A stretch of DNA of 64,000 bases, from the NCBI GenBank assembly GCA_013398955.1, contig VWPU01012130.1, positions 1 through 64,000 of the forward strand, in the 5' to 3' direction. The notes beneath the pieces were generated by a model. The model saw only the letters and a program-made list of their open reading frames with translations. It did no database searches and was not told the origin of the DNA. Made by a program: the position numbers and the translations under genes. Positions 51,521 to 63,225 of the stretch are shown one piece after another. Position 1 is the stretch's first letter. Every line of letters starts with the position of its first letter. This DNA comes from Callaeas wilsoni (Eukaryota > Chordata > Aves > Passeriformes > Callaeidae).

Positions 51521-52239
51521 ATTAAAAACATTTGATTTGGCCTGAAGTAAAAGTGCATACTTCACACATATTTCTAACCAACCCCCAAAAACAGTCTCTG
51601 GCTTTGAACGTGTTGAACAGGAAGCCATTTAGTGTTGGAATGCTTGCTTTGCTGGTCCAAGAAACACACGTACTTATTACTCCTGGGCTATCTAAAAAGT
51701 TTGAGGGTGAAAAAGTTTAATTTATATGTAGAAACTTGTTTCCTGTTTTGTTTTTTCCCCTTGTATGCCAAGTCTGTTTTTTAAACTCTGTGATAGGAAA
51801 CACATTTCCCTTTTTCTCCCTTTCGTCTCACTTTATTTACCCAGCTGTATAATTCACTTCAATTTATAGCTCATACTCTTACCTGGCTTAAAGTCCAAAG
51901 ACACAGTCAGAGAGAGGAAAAGATGGATGTTGTGTTTGCATGGTTACTGAGGAAAGGGAAGAATTTGGGTGGATGTGAAGCTGCCTTTATATCAATATCA
52001 AGGGAGCGGTGGTGGGAGACTTCTCTTTCAGGATGTGCCACAGTATATGTTGAAGAAAGGTGAGGTAGAGGGCACAAGGAAAGCTGTGCCAGTGTAGAGC
52101 ATCCCATGATTATTGAATCAAGTTATGCATGTTTTAAGTCTACATACTTTCTCTGAATGGGATACCCATCTCAGCAACTTTGCTCACTTTGGGACTACTT
52201 ACATGTAGAAGCATGAGCAGCTAAAATTAAAATTAGGTG
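51521..52239. other. Non-coding DNA
   Basis: Nothing recognised. Confidence 0.45.
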
Positions 52240-52268
52240 AAACAAAACAAAACAAAACAAAACAAAAC

Positions 52269-52325
<57 letters not shown>
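52240..52325. repeat. Compound (AAAAC)n(AAT)19 microsatellite
   Basis: About six AAAAC units (52240-52268) pass directly into nineteen perfect AAT units (52269-52325), then a short TAG run. The minus-strand frame across it is a Tyr-rich artefact. Confidence 0.96.
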
Positions 52326-52326
<1 letters not shown>

Positions 52327-53090
52327 GTTGTAGTAGTAGTAAAAAGGCCAAAAGACCAGTTCACAGATCTTGGGTATGCCTAATATACATAAGTATTTAT
52401 GCATGAACTCTGCAAAGGAATTAGTTTTTCAAAGAGGAAGAAAAGCCTTCCTGAACAAGAGACATAGGATTTTATAACAAAATTTTGCATATAAACTAAG
52501 ATTTCTACAATTAAAACATAACTGGAGAGTGCCTGTAGAACTGTTTTTTATTATCACTAATTTGGGGTCATTGTTTCAACCAGAAACAGACTTTTAGTAA
52601 ATGGATGATGTTTTGCTGTGGAGGTAAGGTCATGGCTAACAAAATCCGTCGTGCTCGTAACTATATATGTCCATCACAGCTACAGGCAACTGCCAGGCAT
52701 AGTACTTTATTTACTTTGCTATTTAAATTTATAAGACTATAACAGCTTATGGAACAGTTTGAAGCTTTTTTTTTTCCTGTCCCAGCACTTCAGTATTGCC
52801 CAGTATAGCAAACAAACAAAAAAAAAATTTCCAAGCTAGTAAGCAGAGCAAATGCACCAAGAAGAAATCCGACATGATTCCCCTTGTGTCCTGTCTTGGG
52901 AGTGAAGTGATGTAAAAAAACTACTCCTCTCTTTTACATTGCTCTTCCTATGGAGGTCAAATGGTGTACGTTAATAGCCTCAAATTAAAGTTTAGCATAA
53001 ATGCATGTGATTTCTTCTGTATGTGCAACAGATCCTTCACTTCCTTACACCTCTATTGCTAAGAAAGAAGTCCATAAAATAGTGAGTACA
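52326..53090. other. AT-rich non-coding DNA
   Basis: Only short homopolymer runs; no gene seen. Confidence 0.5.
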
Positions 53091-53261
53091 CCGACCAACC
53101 GACCAAACCTGCCCAAAGCAATCCCCTTTCCTCCAAGACTAAGTGGCTGGGGCAGAGCGGCTGCCGAGCACCATTACCTGCAGAGGAGCTCGCAGCTGCA
53201 GTGAGCTCTCACGGGCCGCCGCACCGCATCACCTCCGCACGGGTTGCTAGAAGGCCACGTG
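53091..53261. promoter_or_regulatory. Small CpG-dense patch
   Basis: I count about twelve CpG dinucleotides in 170 bp, against almost none in neighbouring kilobases. The densest part is around 53212-53241. It includes two GAGCTC sites, a CAGCTG and an E-box CACGTG (53256-53261). There is no TATA box. It is shorter than a classical CpG island. It could be a small promoter, a transcribed exon or a fragment of a GC-rich repeat. The frames through it (53001-53204 and 53201-53500 plus) show no recognisable domain. Confidence 0.4.
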
Positions 53262-56200
53262 TAGGACTGAAGAGATTTCACTTGTCATTTTCCCACATTT
53301 CTGCCAATATTCCTGGCCAGACTGCCTGCCACACCCCAGCTGCTGCTGAAGCAGGATTGCCAAATCTCTCTGGGAAGCAGAAATTCTTGAAAAAGACCAT
53401 TGCATTTGTAGCACATTTTCCATTCTCACATAGGTTGCTTCCTATAGTTGGTGGCCTATCCCAGATGGTGGCATATGTGCAGGCCACAGCAGGTCTATAG
53501 TTCAAGATCTTTCATCTCCCTGGTCCATGTCTTTTCCTGAAGAGAAGGTTCAACAACAGAAAGAATAATTGTTCCTTATTTCTGCCAGAATGGCACAATC
53601 CTTCCTACAGTGTGTCTGAAGAAAAGCCTGATGCTGGCTCGAGGAACTGTTCTGCCTCTTCTCTCTCCAAGGATCTGGGATATGGGAAGGAAGGAGGGCT
53701 GAGCCTTCAGTGCATATCACCCTGCTCAAGTAGAAAACATGCTGCATTTAACACTCAAGTGTTCAGATGCCAAATGTTCCACAAGGGACTCACCCAACTG
53801 CTGGACAGCAAAATAAAGAAAGCCTTCCTTGGTCTGTCAGAATACTTGCAAAACAAAGTTAAATTATGACTTTTTCTGACTAAATAATATAAAAATGAGG
53901 CACTTAGTGCACCATTTCAAAGGCTGGCTGCTAACCACCAGCAATAAATATATTTCAATGGTAACTGAATGCAGGAATTATGGTAGAGCAAATCTCTATT
54001 TGGGGCCTGGCTGAGGCATATTACAATGGAAAAATTGGCAGAAGTAGAATGAGCTTCTTTTATCCAACTGGTGTGCTTTTCATCCATCATCCCTTTTATT
54101 GTCTGAATAGATTGTAAATATTTTTTCTCCTAAGATCTTGCTAATTCTTCTGAGGATCCTTTAAAATTCCTCTGTTTCTTTCCTGGTTTAGAAACCCTCA
54201 ATTTTTTCTCTGTAGCAATAGCTACAGCCCAATTACTACAGACTTCCCCTCAGGGAGCAATCCTACACCAGGTGGCACAGAGTGACTCACATCCATACTG
54301 CTCAGGGCTATGCTGTGGAGCACCTCACTGTCTCCTCTGGAGTCCATAGGAAGCCCCCATGGCCTAAAACATAATTATTTTATATCGTGACCTTTCAGAA
54401 CATTTCAGCCTGCTGCCAGTGGCGTCTTTACAGATGATGTGTAAGCAATGCACACCATGGAGCATGTTATGAGTTAGCGAGAGGGTAGTCAAGAGAACAA
54501 ATTTGCTGGAATGGCATAGAAAAACCTCATAGAGCTGAACAAGCTGAACTAGTGTTTTCTGAAAATAAATTATCCCCAAAATAATCAGTGTATTTAATCT
54601 CAGAGAAGACTAGATTTCTTCCAAAAGGCAGCTCAAACCTCTGGTTTCCATAGAAGAAAATGACTAGAGATCAGAGCATGAAAACAGGCTTAGCACCTGA
54701 GTTGCAGGGTAGACATATCCATAGCCTTTGGCATTTCTAACACCTAGCTCTCAACTCCTCTTCCTAATTTGCTGTAGGTGGTCACGCAAATGACAACTGA
54801 GCAACATCTCTGTCTGCTGAAGGGCTCTGCACAATTTCTGAAAGTTTCCAAAAGGTTGGATGGTTCAGAATGTTCTCCTTACCAACACAAAAATGAAAAC
54901 TGATGGGCTTTTTTCATAACTTTTTTTCCACAGCCTGAAAAATGAGTTGATCAGAATTAGGTGTTACAATTACCTCCTTCCATTAGTTTTTGTTTTATCC
55001 CTGTAGGTCATTCCAATCTTGGTCACTACTGTGCAAGCAAGTCTAGGTACCAGCTCTGGTGAGAGGGAGTTGAGAATCCAGGAGCAATGTTCTGTCAGGC
55101 TTTCAGCTGTCTCTGCCATTCTAGGTTTGGCCTGACACCTTCAAAACTTCAAGTGCCTAAGTCTGTTCTCAGCAAAGTTGGTAGTCACTGTCCCATTGAT
55201 TTCCACATTTTCTTGATCTGTGTCAAAGCACACACTTCATAAGGAAGTCACTAGTGGGTTGTGAAAAAAAATATTTAGAGAAACAGTGCCCAAAAAGAGG
55301 TTTCTAGAGACCCCTGAAATCAGTCTTGTGAAGGATGTATTAAAACTTGAAGGTAAGATTTTCCTGACTGCACTGCAAGTGGAAGAAGGCAGTCACACAG
55401 AGCTTTTGGAAATCACTTACCAGCAGCTCAGGTGTAAAGCCTAAACACATACTCAGGAGGAGGCATTTGCTGATAAAGCCTGGAGAACTAAAACTTTTAA
55501 TTAATGTTTATGAGTTTTCCTTGCTGATATTAGAAAACTTACTGATAAGGATGTAAAAAACCTGGCAAACACTTTACAAACTTCCTAGGCCAAATAGTTC
55601 AAGCTAAGCAGAAACCTCATAATATCCTGTATTCTATTCGTACTAGCCTAAGAAATGGTGACTTTACACCCATTTTTATGAAAGTCTGCAAATGTAGCAA
55701 TGCACAAACACATCCTGTCTAATCTGTGAATCCTGGCACACAGCCTGCCACTTCCAGAACCTACATCTCTTATCTAACCAACTCGAGCAGTGGTGGTCCA
55801 CTGAAAAACAAAATACACCTTTCCAAAGCCTTCCCAAAGCCTTCCTTCAAGCTGAATATATAATACCAGTAGGAAACACAGAAGAATGTTCTTATTCTGC
55901 ATAGCTCTCAGTGACTGGAAGTTTTCTTCAGCCTTATATATACTGCATAAAGAAAGCTACCGTTTATGTTTCCTTTTTTGAGTTAGGCAGAAATGGAATG
56001 CCTGAGTTCTACTGGTACTTAATGAGAATCATGCACAATTTTTCAAATACGTTTTATTATTTCCTGCCAACTTTGTGGGACTTTTAAGCAATTTAAGGAT
56101 TCCCGGTTATTCACTTCAGCTTTCTCAAATCCCACAGCAAACTTTATTGATTCTACTAAAATTATCTTCACTTTTCAAATCTTGCTTTATCTGTATGTTT

Positions 56201-59200
56201 GGCGATTCCCCCACCCGTGTATTTAAAAAAAAAAAAATCATACCCTTACCATAAATATAATAGGATGTCTACAAGAAAAATAGCCTTTTGTTAATTCTGT
56301 GGCAATGGAGATGAGGCTAATGAAACATTTTGTATTACCTCTTCATTGGTTGTAATCTACTTAGAAGATTAGAAATGGAAACATTTACTTTTTATAGGTA
56401 GTAGATTCTGGGGAAAAGAAAGTAACTTCTTGCATTGAATCCAAAGAACTAAGAGGTATTTCCATTAATTTTGGATGAACTGTCAAAAGATAATCCTGAG
56501 GAAACTTAAGAACCAAAATATGTAATTCTCTCTGCCTCCTCAAACACTTGAGGTTGATATTTTTCAACTTCAATTTATCAAAAGTCACCTTTCTACAATA
56601 TATGATAATGAGGTCATGTTTTTAGTGAAGATTTTATGTTTTGGGTTAGTGAGCAAAAATACACATGTTAGTGTGGACAGTTTCATACATGTACTGTCAG
56701 GCTGTGCTTCTGTCTGAAAGGCTGTATTTTATGAATAATTTTATCTCTAGAAAATGTTATCTGAGTGTTTTTGTGCCTTTTTAGGACCTAACTCACTCTC
56801 CTAAGAAACACTAGTTGTGAATCCAAGAAACCCGTTCATTTTTGTGAAACCTTTGATTGCTTCCTGTTAGTAGTATTTTGGGAAATGGAACTTGATAAAC
56901 ATTTTCATTTTCTCTGTGTTTTGCATGTTTATACATATCTGCAAATATGTGTATATCAAGGACTCCATTGTTTATAAAGGAAAAAAAAAATCAACCAATC
57001 CATGTATTAATTATCTTGTTTATTCCTACTCCTTTCTGACTTGTGATCCTGGTGGGACTTGGGTCTCTTTACTGTTTTATTTATAGGTTATGTAAACATT
57101 ACAATTTTCATTGTATTTGCACCAGCTCTGCAGAAGTCCCGTAAGTCCCAAAATAAATAGTTTTCTGTGTTGTCAAAGCACCATTTAAAGCTAGGTTGGC
57201 ATTTAAAAGCGGTTCACATTTACTGTCTCTCAGTGACTTCCCATCACTTTTCCTCAGTTTAAAAGCAAAAGGTGGTTTTAGCTGTCAGGTCATTGAGTTG
57301 TTTCTTGGTTTGAAAATAAGGTGGAGTCCTTCCTGGCTCATGTTTCATCACCTCTAAACCAGTCCTAGTTGCAGTAGGACATTAATGTAGAGAACTGGGG
57401 AGACCTTGAGAAGCCCAAATCCCAGGAAAACACCACAAGGTGACAATCATTTATAACAATGAGGTAAGTTAGTTGTGCCTGGGTAAGTGGCAGTGCACAG
57501 GGATAGGATTACTGGCTTCTACTTATTGACCATACTCATAACCCATGGCATTGAAAGAAAAACAATATTTAATTATATTTTACCTGTAAATGCATTAAAC
57601 TTTTTTAAGACAGAAGGAGACAAAAACCATGTCCTATACGAGCATTTTCAGAGTAACATTTCAGTAGAGAAAACTCAGGCTAGCCATAAAGACATTGGTC
57701 TGAGAGAAGGGCTCCTCTCCTTCTCCATGAGTCTCTACTACTATACAATTAGTTATCCTTGATAACACAGTTCACCATTGTCTTCCATTCACTAATACAT
57801 ATTCCATTAGTCATCATTATATTTGTCTTTATTCATCTAACAGGTCTGCCTTTTAATATCTTGAGATTTCCTGACCAATGCTGAGGTGAAGAGGGCAAAG
57901 TAGTTGAAGCAAAATTAAAGGTCTTTGCTTATTCTTAGAGTCAGTACTACCCAAATCTTGCCTCGCTTCCTAAAATGTTAGGTTGGTCTTTTTTTAATGA
58001 ATGTTTTGGACTTCTGCTCTTCCAGATCTGGGATAGACAAGGAAATAAATGCCAGTATCACAAAATAAAAGCTAAAACGGTGGTAGCCACAACTGGGATC
58101 AGAAATATTGGAAATCTGTCCTAGAATTCTTATATTTAAATCACTTAATCTCCATTTTTGAAGTATCAAGACATTTGACTTATTTAGGTAAGGTCTGAAT
58201 AAGAGGCTGGGCTTTCCAGCGTGTGTCTGAAACAAAACTGAAGTTGTCAACTTTGGGACAAATATATTTGGGCATTAGCTCAATTTAAATGTTATAGGAA
58301 CAGTATTCTAAAAGCTCCAGTAGCCATCTACCATATAAAACACTGATTATTTGAAATCTCATCATCAATCAATATTTTGCTAAATGATGGAATAAAACCT
58401 GAATGTGAAAGAAGAGTCTCATTAATGCTGTCCCTGGACTTACTTTAGGAGCAGCTACTGAAATCTAGGGAATACATTAGAGGGAAAAGATCTGCATAAG
58501 GGGGATAGAATGATGCTTAGCTGGGAGTCTTCCTAGTGACCTTGCTGAATTTTGGATCAGCCCCTAAGATGTCAGATTATGTGTACTTTGGAAAAGGAAT
58601 GCTATATAAATGCATGTGTACACTGTGCCTTAGGATCTGCAAAAGTACAGATCAAAAATACGAGACAAATGTGATGGTAATTAAGTCATATGAAACTAAT
58701 ATATTTTCCAGCTGCAGTTAAGAGCTCTTAAGCAAATGGTGGTTACATATTTTCATCTTTCTGACAGGGAAACGCAATTATTTTATAGCTATTGGAAGAC
58801 AGTCTTTAGAAACCACATTGTCAAAATATGAGCAATCAGTTTTTACTTTAATTTTCCCAGGACTCTGTCTTTTCACAGTAACATTATGATGGTTCTTTAA
58901 GGGGGAAAAGAAAGAAAAATAGTCCAGACTGTTCAGCTAATAATGATAGCTTAGACATGAAATAATACTTTATAGTAATAGATACAGAATGCAGTTCCTA
59001 TTTTAACTTGCTTTGTGGAGTCAACAAACATATCAACACTAAGTTCAAGGAAATTATCTGAAGTCAGCATTTTGAAAAACTGTTTTTTATAAATTAATCT
59101 TTAGTTCTTAATGTTTGCTAGTTCATGAAAAGTCTAATATAGCTCCCTATAACTACTGTTGTTTCAAACATCAACTTTAAAGAACTTTTCTGTTAGCTAA

Positions 59201-62200
59201 AATTTTGTCAAATTGAAGTTTTGCATATGGCATATCTTCCTCAAGATGAATGTTTCTGAAATGTTTCAGCCAAATCTATAGGCATATTCCTGGGAATATG
59301 TAAGAAAATAGACTGCTTTGTTTTCCTGACCAGACTCATTTCAGAACTTGGTCATGTTCTAGCTGGAAGGGACTATGACTGCCTAACTCAGTGCTGTGGG
59401 CATGTGCTAAGTGCACTAAACTATTGCTTACAGTATTGCTTCCTCAGCAGACAGGCACAGATTGCTCAGACGGCAACATGTCTCCATCCTACCTTTGGTG
59501 ACATTTAATTCCTTTTGTGTATCTGAGATGTGAATAAAGACCTGCAATAAACAAATACCAAATCGTTTCTTCTTTAGTGAGCACCAGTCAGTCTGGGTCT
59601 CAAATGGAACAGGATCTCTGTTGCATGACAGCATGTGAATGTGCGCTGCATCAAAATGTGGACGAGATAAGGTGCTGAACTTAAAAAGAGGGTCTGGATA
59701 CTTCCTGGCATGGCCTCACCCTCAACTTTGCATCTTTTGCATCATAACAAATTCTCACATTGTTGGTGTTTCTGAGATGCATGATGTAACTAATTCACTT
59801 CCTTGTTTAATCTTCTTTGTGTTATTTTGCTTTGAACCATTGGAAAGTCCATAGTTATTCCATAATTACTTCGGTCTATAGAACATGAGATGAAAGAAAA
59901 CAAAGTGAATTGTCAGCGCTGTGTGTGCTGACCTTTCTGTCAGACTGAGTAGAAAGTAGGCAAATCGTCTTTCCCTTGCACTGCTGTAAGTTAGCTCAAC
60001 AACTTGAAATATATTCCCAAAGACTCACTGAAATGTAAGGCATGTGTTGAACACCTGAAGATACAACTAGGTTGGATTATCAGTCTACCTCTGCTCTGAG
60101 TAAAAACTTATTAATATCATCATCAAATCTGTTGAACAAGCTGCAAAAGGGTTCTAGGACACAACTGTCCTCACATTAACAGCTCTAAGGCCTTTGTTAC
60201 AACTCTAGGAACTGCAGGAATTGCACCAGGTATAAAAAGACATATTACATCCTGCAGGTCCTGTACTACTCTGTTACAGTCCATGAATTGCCACTTTATA
60301 ATTGTCAAGCAATTTCAATAACTTGAGCCATTCAGAAAGAAAAATATTCCAGAAAATGCTTCCTTTCTTTTCCCCACATACAGCAAACTGTACCATGTTA
60401 GAGTCATATGAATGTCCTGCAAAGACAAGTTGTCTTCAGCTTGCAGTGAGTCTCTGACACACCAACATTAGCAGAAAGGTGATCTGGTTGTTGCATTTCA
60501 CTTTTTGTTAGGCTTCAGTTTTAAAAACAGTCCTCTACTCTCTTATTTCTTCTCCCAGTTAAAGTCTCACACTAGGAAAATGTGATGGCTCATCTACTTC
60601 TTCCCTTTTGCTACAGTAAGATGAAAGAAGTTGGCAAGCAGCTGCAGAGCAAGATGAAGTCAAGAGGAGAAGCCCATTCTCCCATCGTATCACAAGCAAC
60701 ATCTAGCAACTGCTGTCTCTGCAGACGTTTTCTTCAGGTGACTCAATCTCTCAAATTGACTGTGATCCTGGAAAAAGGGCTCATGCCAAATAACCATCCA
60801 GATAATGCTGCAAATTCCAAGCTAATCAGAGAAATTGCCTATTCACTTGAACAACAGTCACAGGCCTGGGAGGCGCCAGTCTCCAACTGCAGTCATGCCT
60901 TGGCTCATTAGTCCTATGTGCCCCCGAAACTAAACTGTCAAAGGGGTGTTGAGTGCACAAAGACTGGGCAGCAGCTGAATTAAATTCCTGCTCAGAACCA
61001 AAAATAGAACACTTTGAGCCCCTTCTCTGTTGTGAAGAAAAAAATTCCTGGACAAAAAAAAAATGCTTTTCTTGGTATTATTTAATGCATTTTTCTGTCT
61101 AAAAAGCTAAAGATTTTTGGCCTCAAGGGGTGCTAGCCTGTTACCTTAGAGACTGTTTCTTTTAGAGGCAGTGGAGTGGCAGAGGGCATGCCTTTGTTGC
61201 TTACCTTGGCAACCATGAATTGCTAAATGCTGTTCCCATGAATGCAAGCCTTTCACTGCCATTAGTGCCTGCCCACAGGTATAAACATTCCTTCATGAAA
61301 AGGTCCAGGGGAATGTACACTACCTCGATAAAAATCAAGACGATGAACAAAAGCATATTATATAACACAGCAGTTATATAAAATTAGATTTTAATACAAG
61401 ATGTGTCTTTAATGACATTGATCCTGGATGCGGTCAAATTTCCTGTTCCATTTATATTCCCTACAGTCATACCAAGCGGTGGCAGTGGGAAGGGAGGAAA
61501 GCGAGAAAGCTCGACAGGATATTCTTGTTTCTGTAATTGCAAAATGGAAGACCACTCCATCCGTACTCAGAATAAACCTGCTGGAAGTTTCAGAGGAATA
61601 GTGTGACTCCAGCAGTTTCCCTCCCTGGCAGTAGGGCAGATAGAGGCAGGAGGAAAGCAGAGGTTGCTGGGGCTGGGCAATGGCACTAGATCCCATTTGC
61701 TACCAGGAATTCTTTATGGTCTAGCTGGGCAAACACTAGAGGCAACATTCTCAATGTGTTTACCTGTATAAAGGCCTTGTGCTGCAAAAACAAGAGATTT
61801 GTTGTATTCTTCCCGTAAATGAGCCTGTTGAGTGTGGAGGAATTAAGTTCTAAACTTAATTCTCCCCTCCCTCCCTGCTCCATGGTCTCCATTTTGTAAA
61901 CTGATTTATTAAAAACCACCAAGATTTTCATTCCATTATCAAGTCAATTCACTTTCTCAGATCTGATAGTACTTCTAACAAAACCTTGGCCCATCTGGAT
62001 TTTTAGATTGTAATGTGGCGTATTTAGAAGGAGAACAGTCTCTTGGGAAATGGGATCCACTACAAGATATGTCTCTAGATGTCTGTCAAAGGGGAGCCAG
62101 AAAACAACTCAAGGCTCATGTGGACTGGAAAGCTCAGACTGAAGCAAGGGGACTATGGTCGTGAACTGCCATACAAGCACAACTTTGTACGGTGAGATTG

Positions 62201-62651
62201 GGGTAAAATCCTACAGCAGGTTTGATGGGCCAGGAGAAGACCTCTCTTGCCTTGAGAAAATCCATGTGGTAATGGTGCTTGGCACTCCCCACGTAACCCT
62301 CCTCGAGTGGGCTGGCCTTGCATCCACCATGCCAGGACACCTGGCAGTCAAATAAGCTCTTGACAGCTGAGCCAAATGCAAGGGCAATGTTGCAGACCTT
62401 CAGCTGATGGCCATATAGCTGCACCCAGTTAGACAGGTGTGCATACAGACAGACAGATGGCTGATCCTGAAACATTCACATGCACCCAGGAGATGACAGT
62501 GGAACAGCAGCTCTTAGGATATCATGTTGTAAAGCATATTCATGGTCCAAACCCCTGCAGAGCCCCATTAAAGCCAGAAGAATGACCAAGCTATCCATGT
62601 TGCCCCTATTTGCACAAAGAGGAAATGCCCGTTGCTAAAAACGTTTTAAAA
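53262..62651. other. Long AT-rich non-coding stretch
   Basis: No gene is supported. A possible CR1 tail scrap on the minus strand lies near 59355-59400 (GCTGGAAGGGACTATGACTG). There is an A run at 56226-56237 and a tandem 11-bp pair (CCAAAGCCTTC, 55823-55844). The frames 60582-60911 plus and 62134-62475 minus exceed 100 codons but carry no recognised domain. Confidence 0.45.
61196..61213. promoter_or_regulatory. X-box-like inverted half sites
   Basis: GTTGC and GGCAAC half sites are arranged as an inverted pair with a wider spacer than a standard RFX site. A weaker GTTACCTTAGAGAC lies about 55 bp upstream (61140-61153). Function is unproven. Confidence 0.2.
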
Positions 62652-63225
62652 TGTCAGCATGGCCAGGAGGCCAAGAGAGGTGATTCTGCCCCTCTACTCC
62701 ATTCTGGTGAGACTCTACCTGGAGTACTGCATCCAACTCTGAAGTCTTTAGCACAGGAGAGATATTGAGTCAAGCCCAGAGAGAGACCATAAAGATGACC
62801 AGAGGGCTGGAGTACCTCTCCTATGAAGAGAGGTGGGGCTGTTCAGCCTGGAGAAGAGAAGGCTCTGGGGAGACATTGTTGCAGCCTTCCAGTACCTAAA
62901 GGGGGTCTACAAGAAACGTGGGGACAGACTTTTTAGTAGGCCTGTGGTGATAGGACAATGGGTAATGATTTTAAACTAAAAGAGGGTGGATTCAGACTAG
63001 ATATGGGGAAGAAATTCTCTTATGATGAGGGTGGTAAAACACTGGAACCCACAGATTTCCCAGAGAGGTGGTGGTTGCCCTGTCCCTGGAAACATTCAAG
63101 GTCAGGCTGGATGAGCCTCTGAGCAACATAATCTAGCTGAAATTGTCTCTGCTTATGGCAGGGGGTTTGGAACTAGACAACCTTTAAAGGTCCCTTCCAA
63201 CCCAAACTATTTGACAATTCTATAA
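62652..63225 (+). mobile_element. CR1 LINE 3' end, 5'-truncated
   Basis: The copy enters CR1 at the reverse-transcriptase C-terminus (GGCCAAGAGAGGTGATTCTG, CTACTCCATTCTGGTGAGACT). It continues through GGAGTACCTCTCCTATGAAG, TTCAGCCTGGAGAAGAGAAG, AGACTTTTTAGTAGGCCTGT and TTTTAAACTAAAAGAGGGTG to the terminal AAAGGTCCCTTCCAACCCAA and a short ATTCTAT. No frame is open across it, so it is inactive. The TTTTTAGTAGG and TTTAAACTAAAAGAGGG blocks mark a different CR1 subfamily from the copy at 43890. Unlike that copy, it keeps the segment between the coding end and the tail. Confidence 0.92.

Noticed and set aside
49250..52325. Regular repeats as a possible CRISPR array
   Set aside because: These are simple-sequence microsatellites with no unique spacers, in a eukaryotic genome.
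59355..59400. Possible minus-strand CR1 tail (GCTGGAAGGGACT)
   Set aside because: Only one short block matches and the terminal repeat is unclear; mentioned in the regional entry but not annotated.
60582..60911. 109-codon frame taken as a whole gene
   Set aside because: No recognisable domain; only the inner splice-flanked part was kept, as a low-interest finding.
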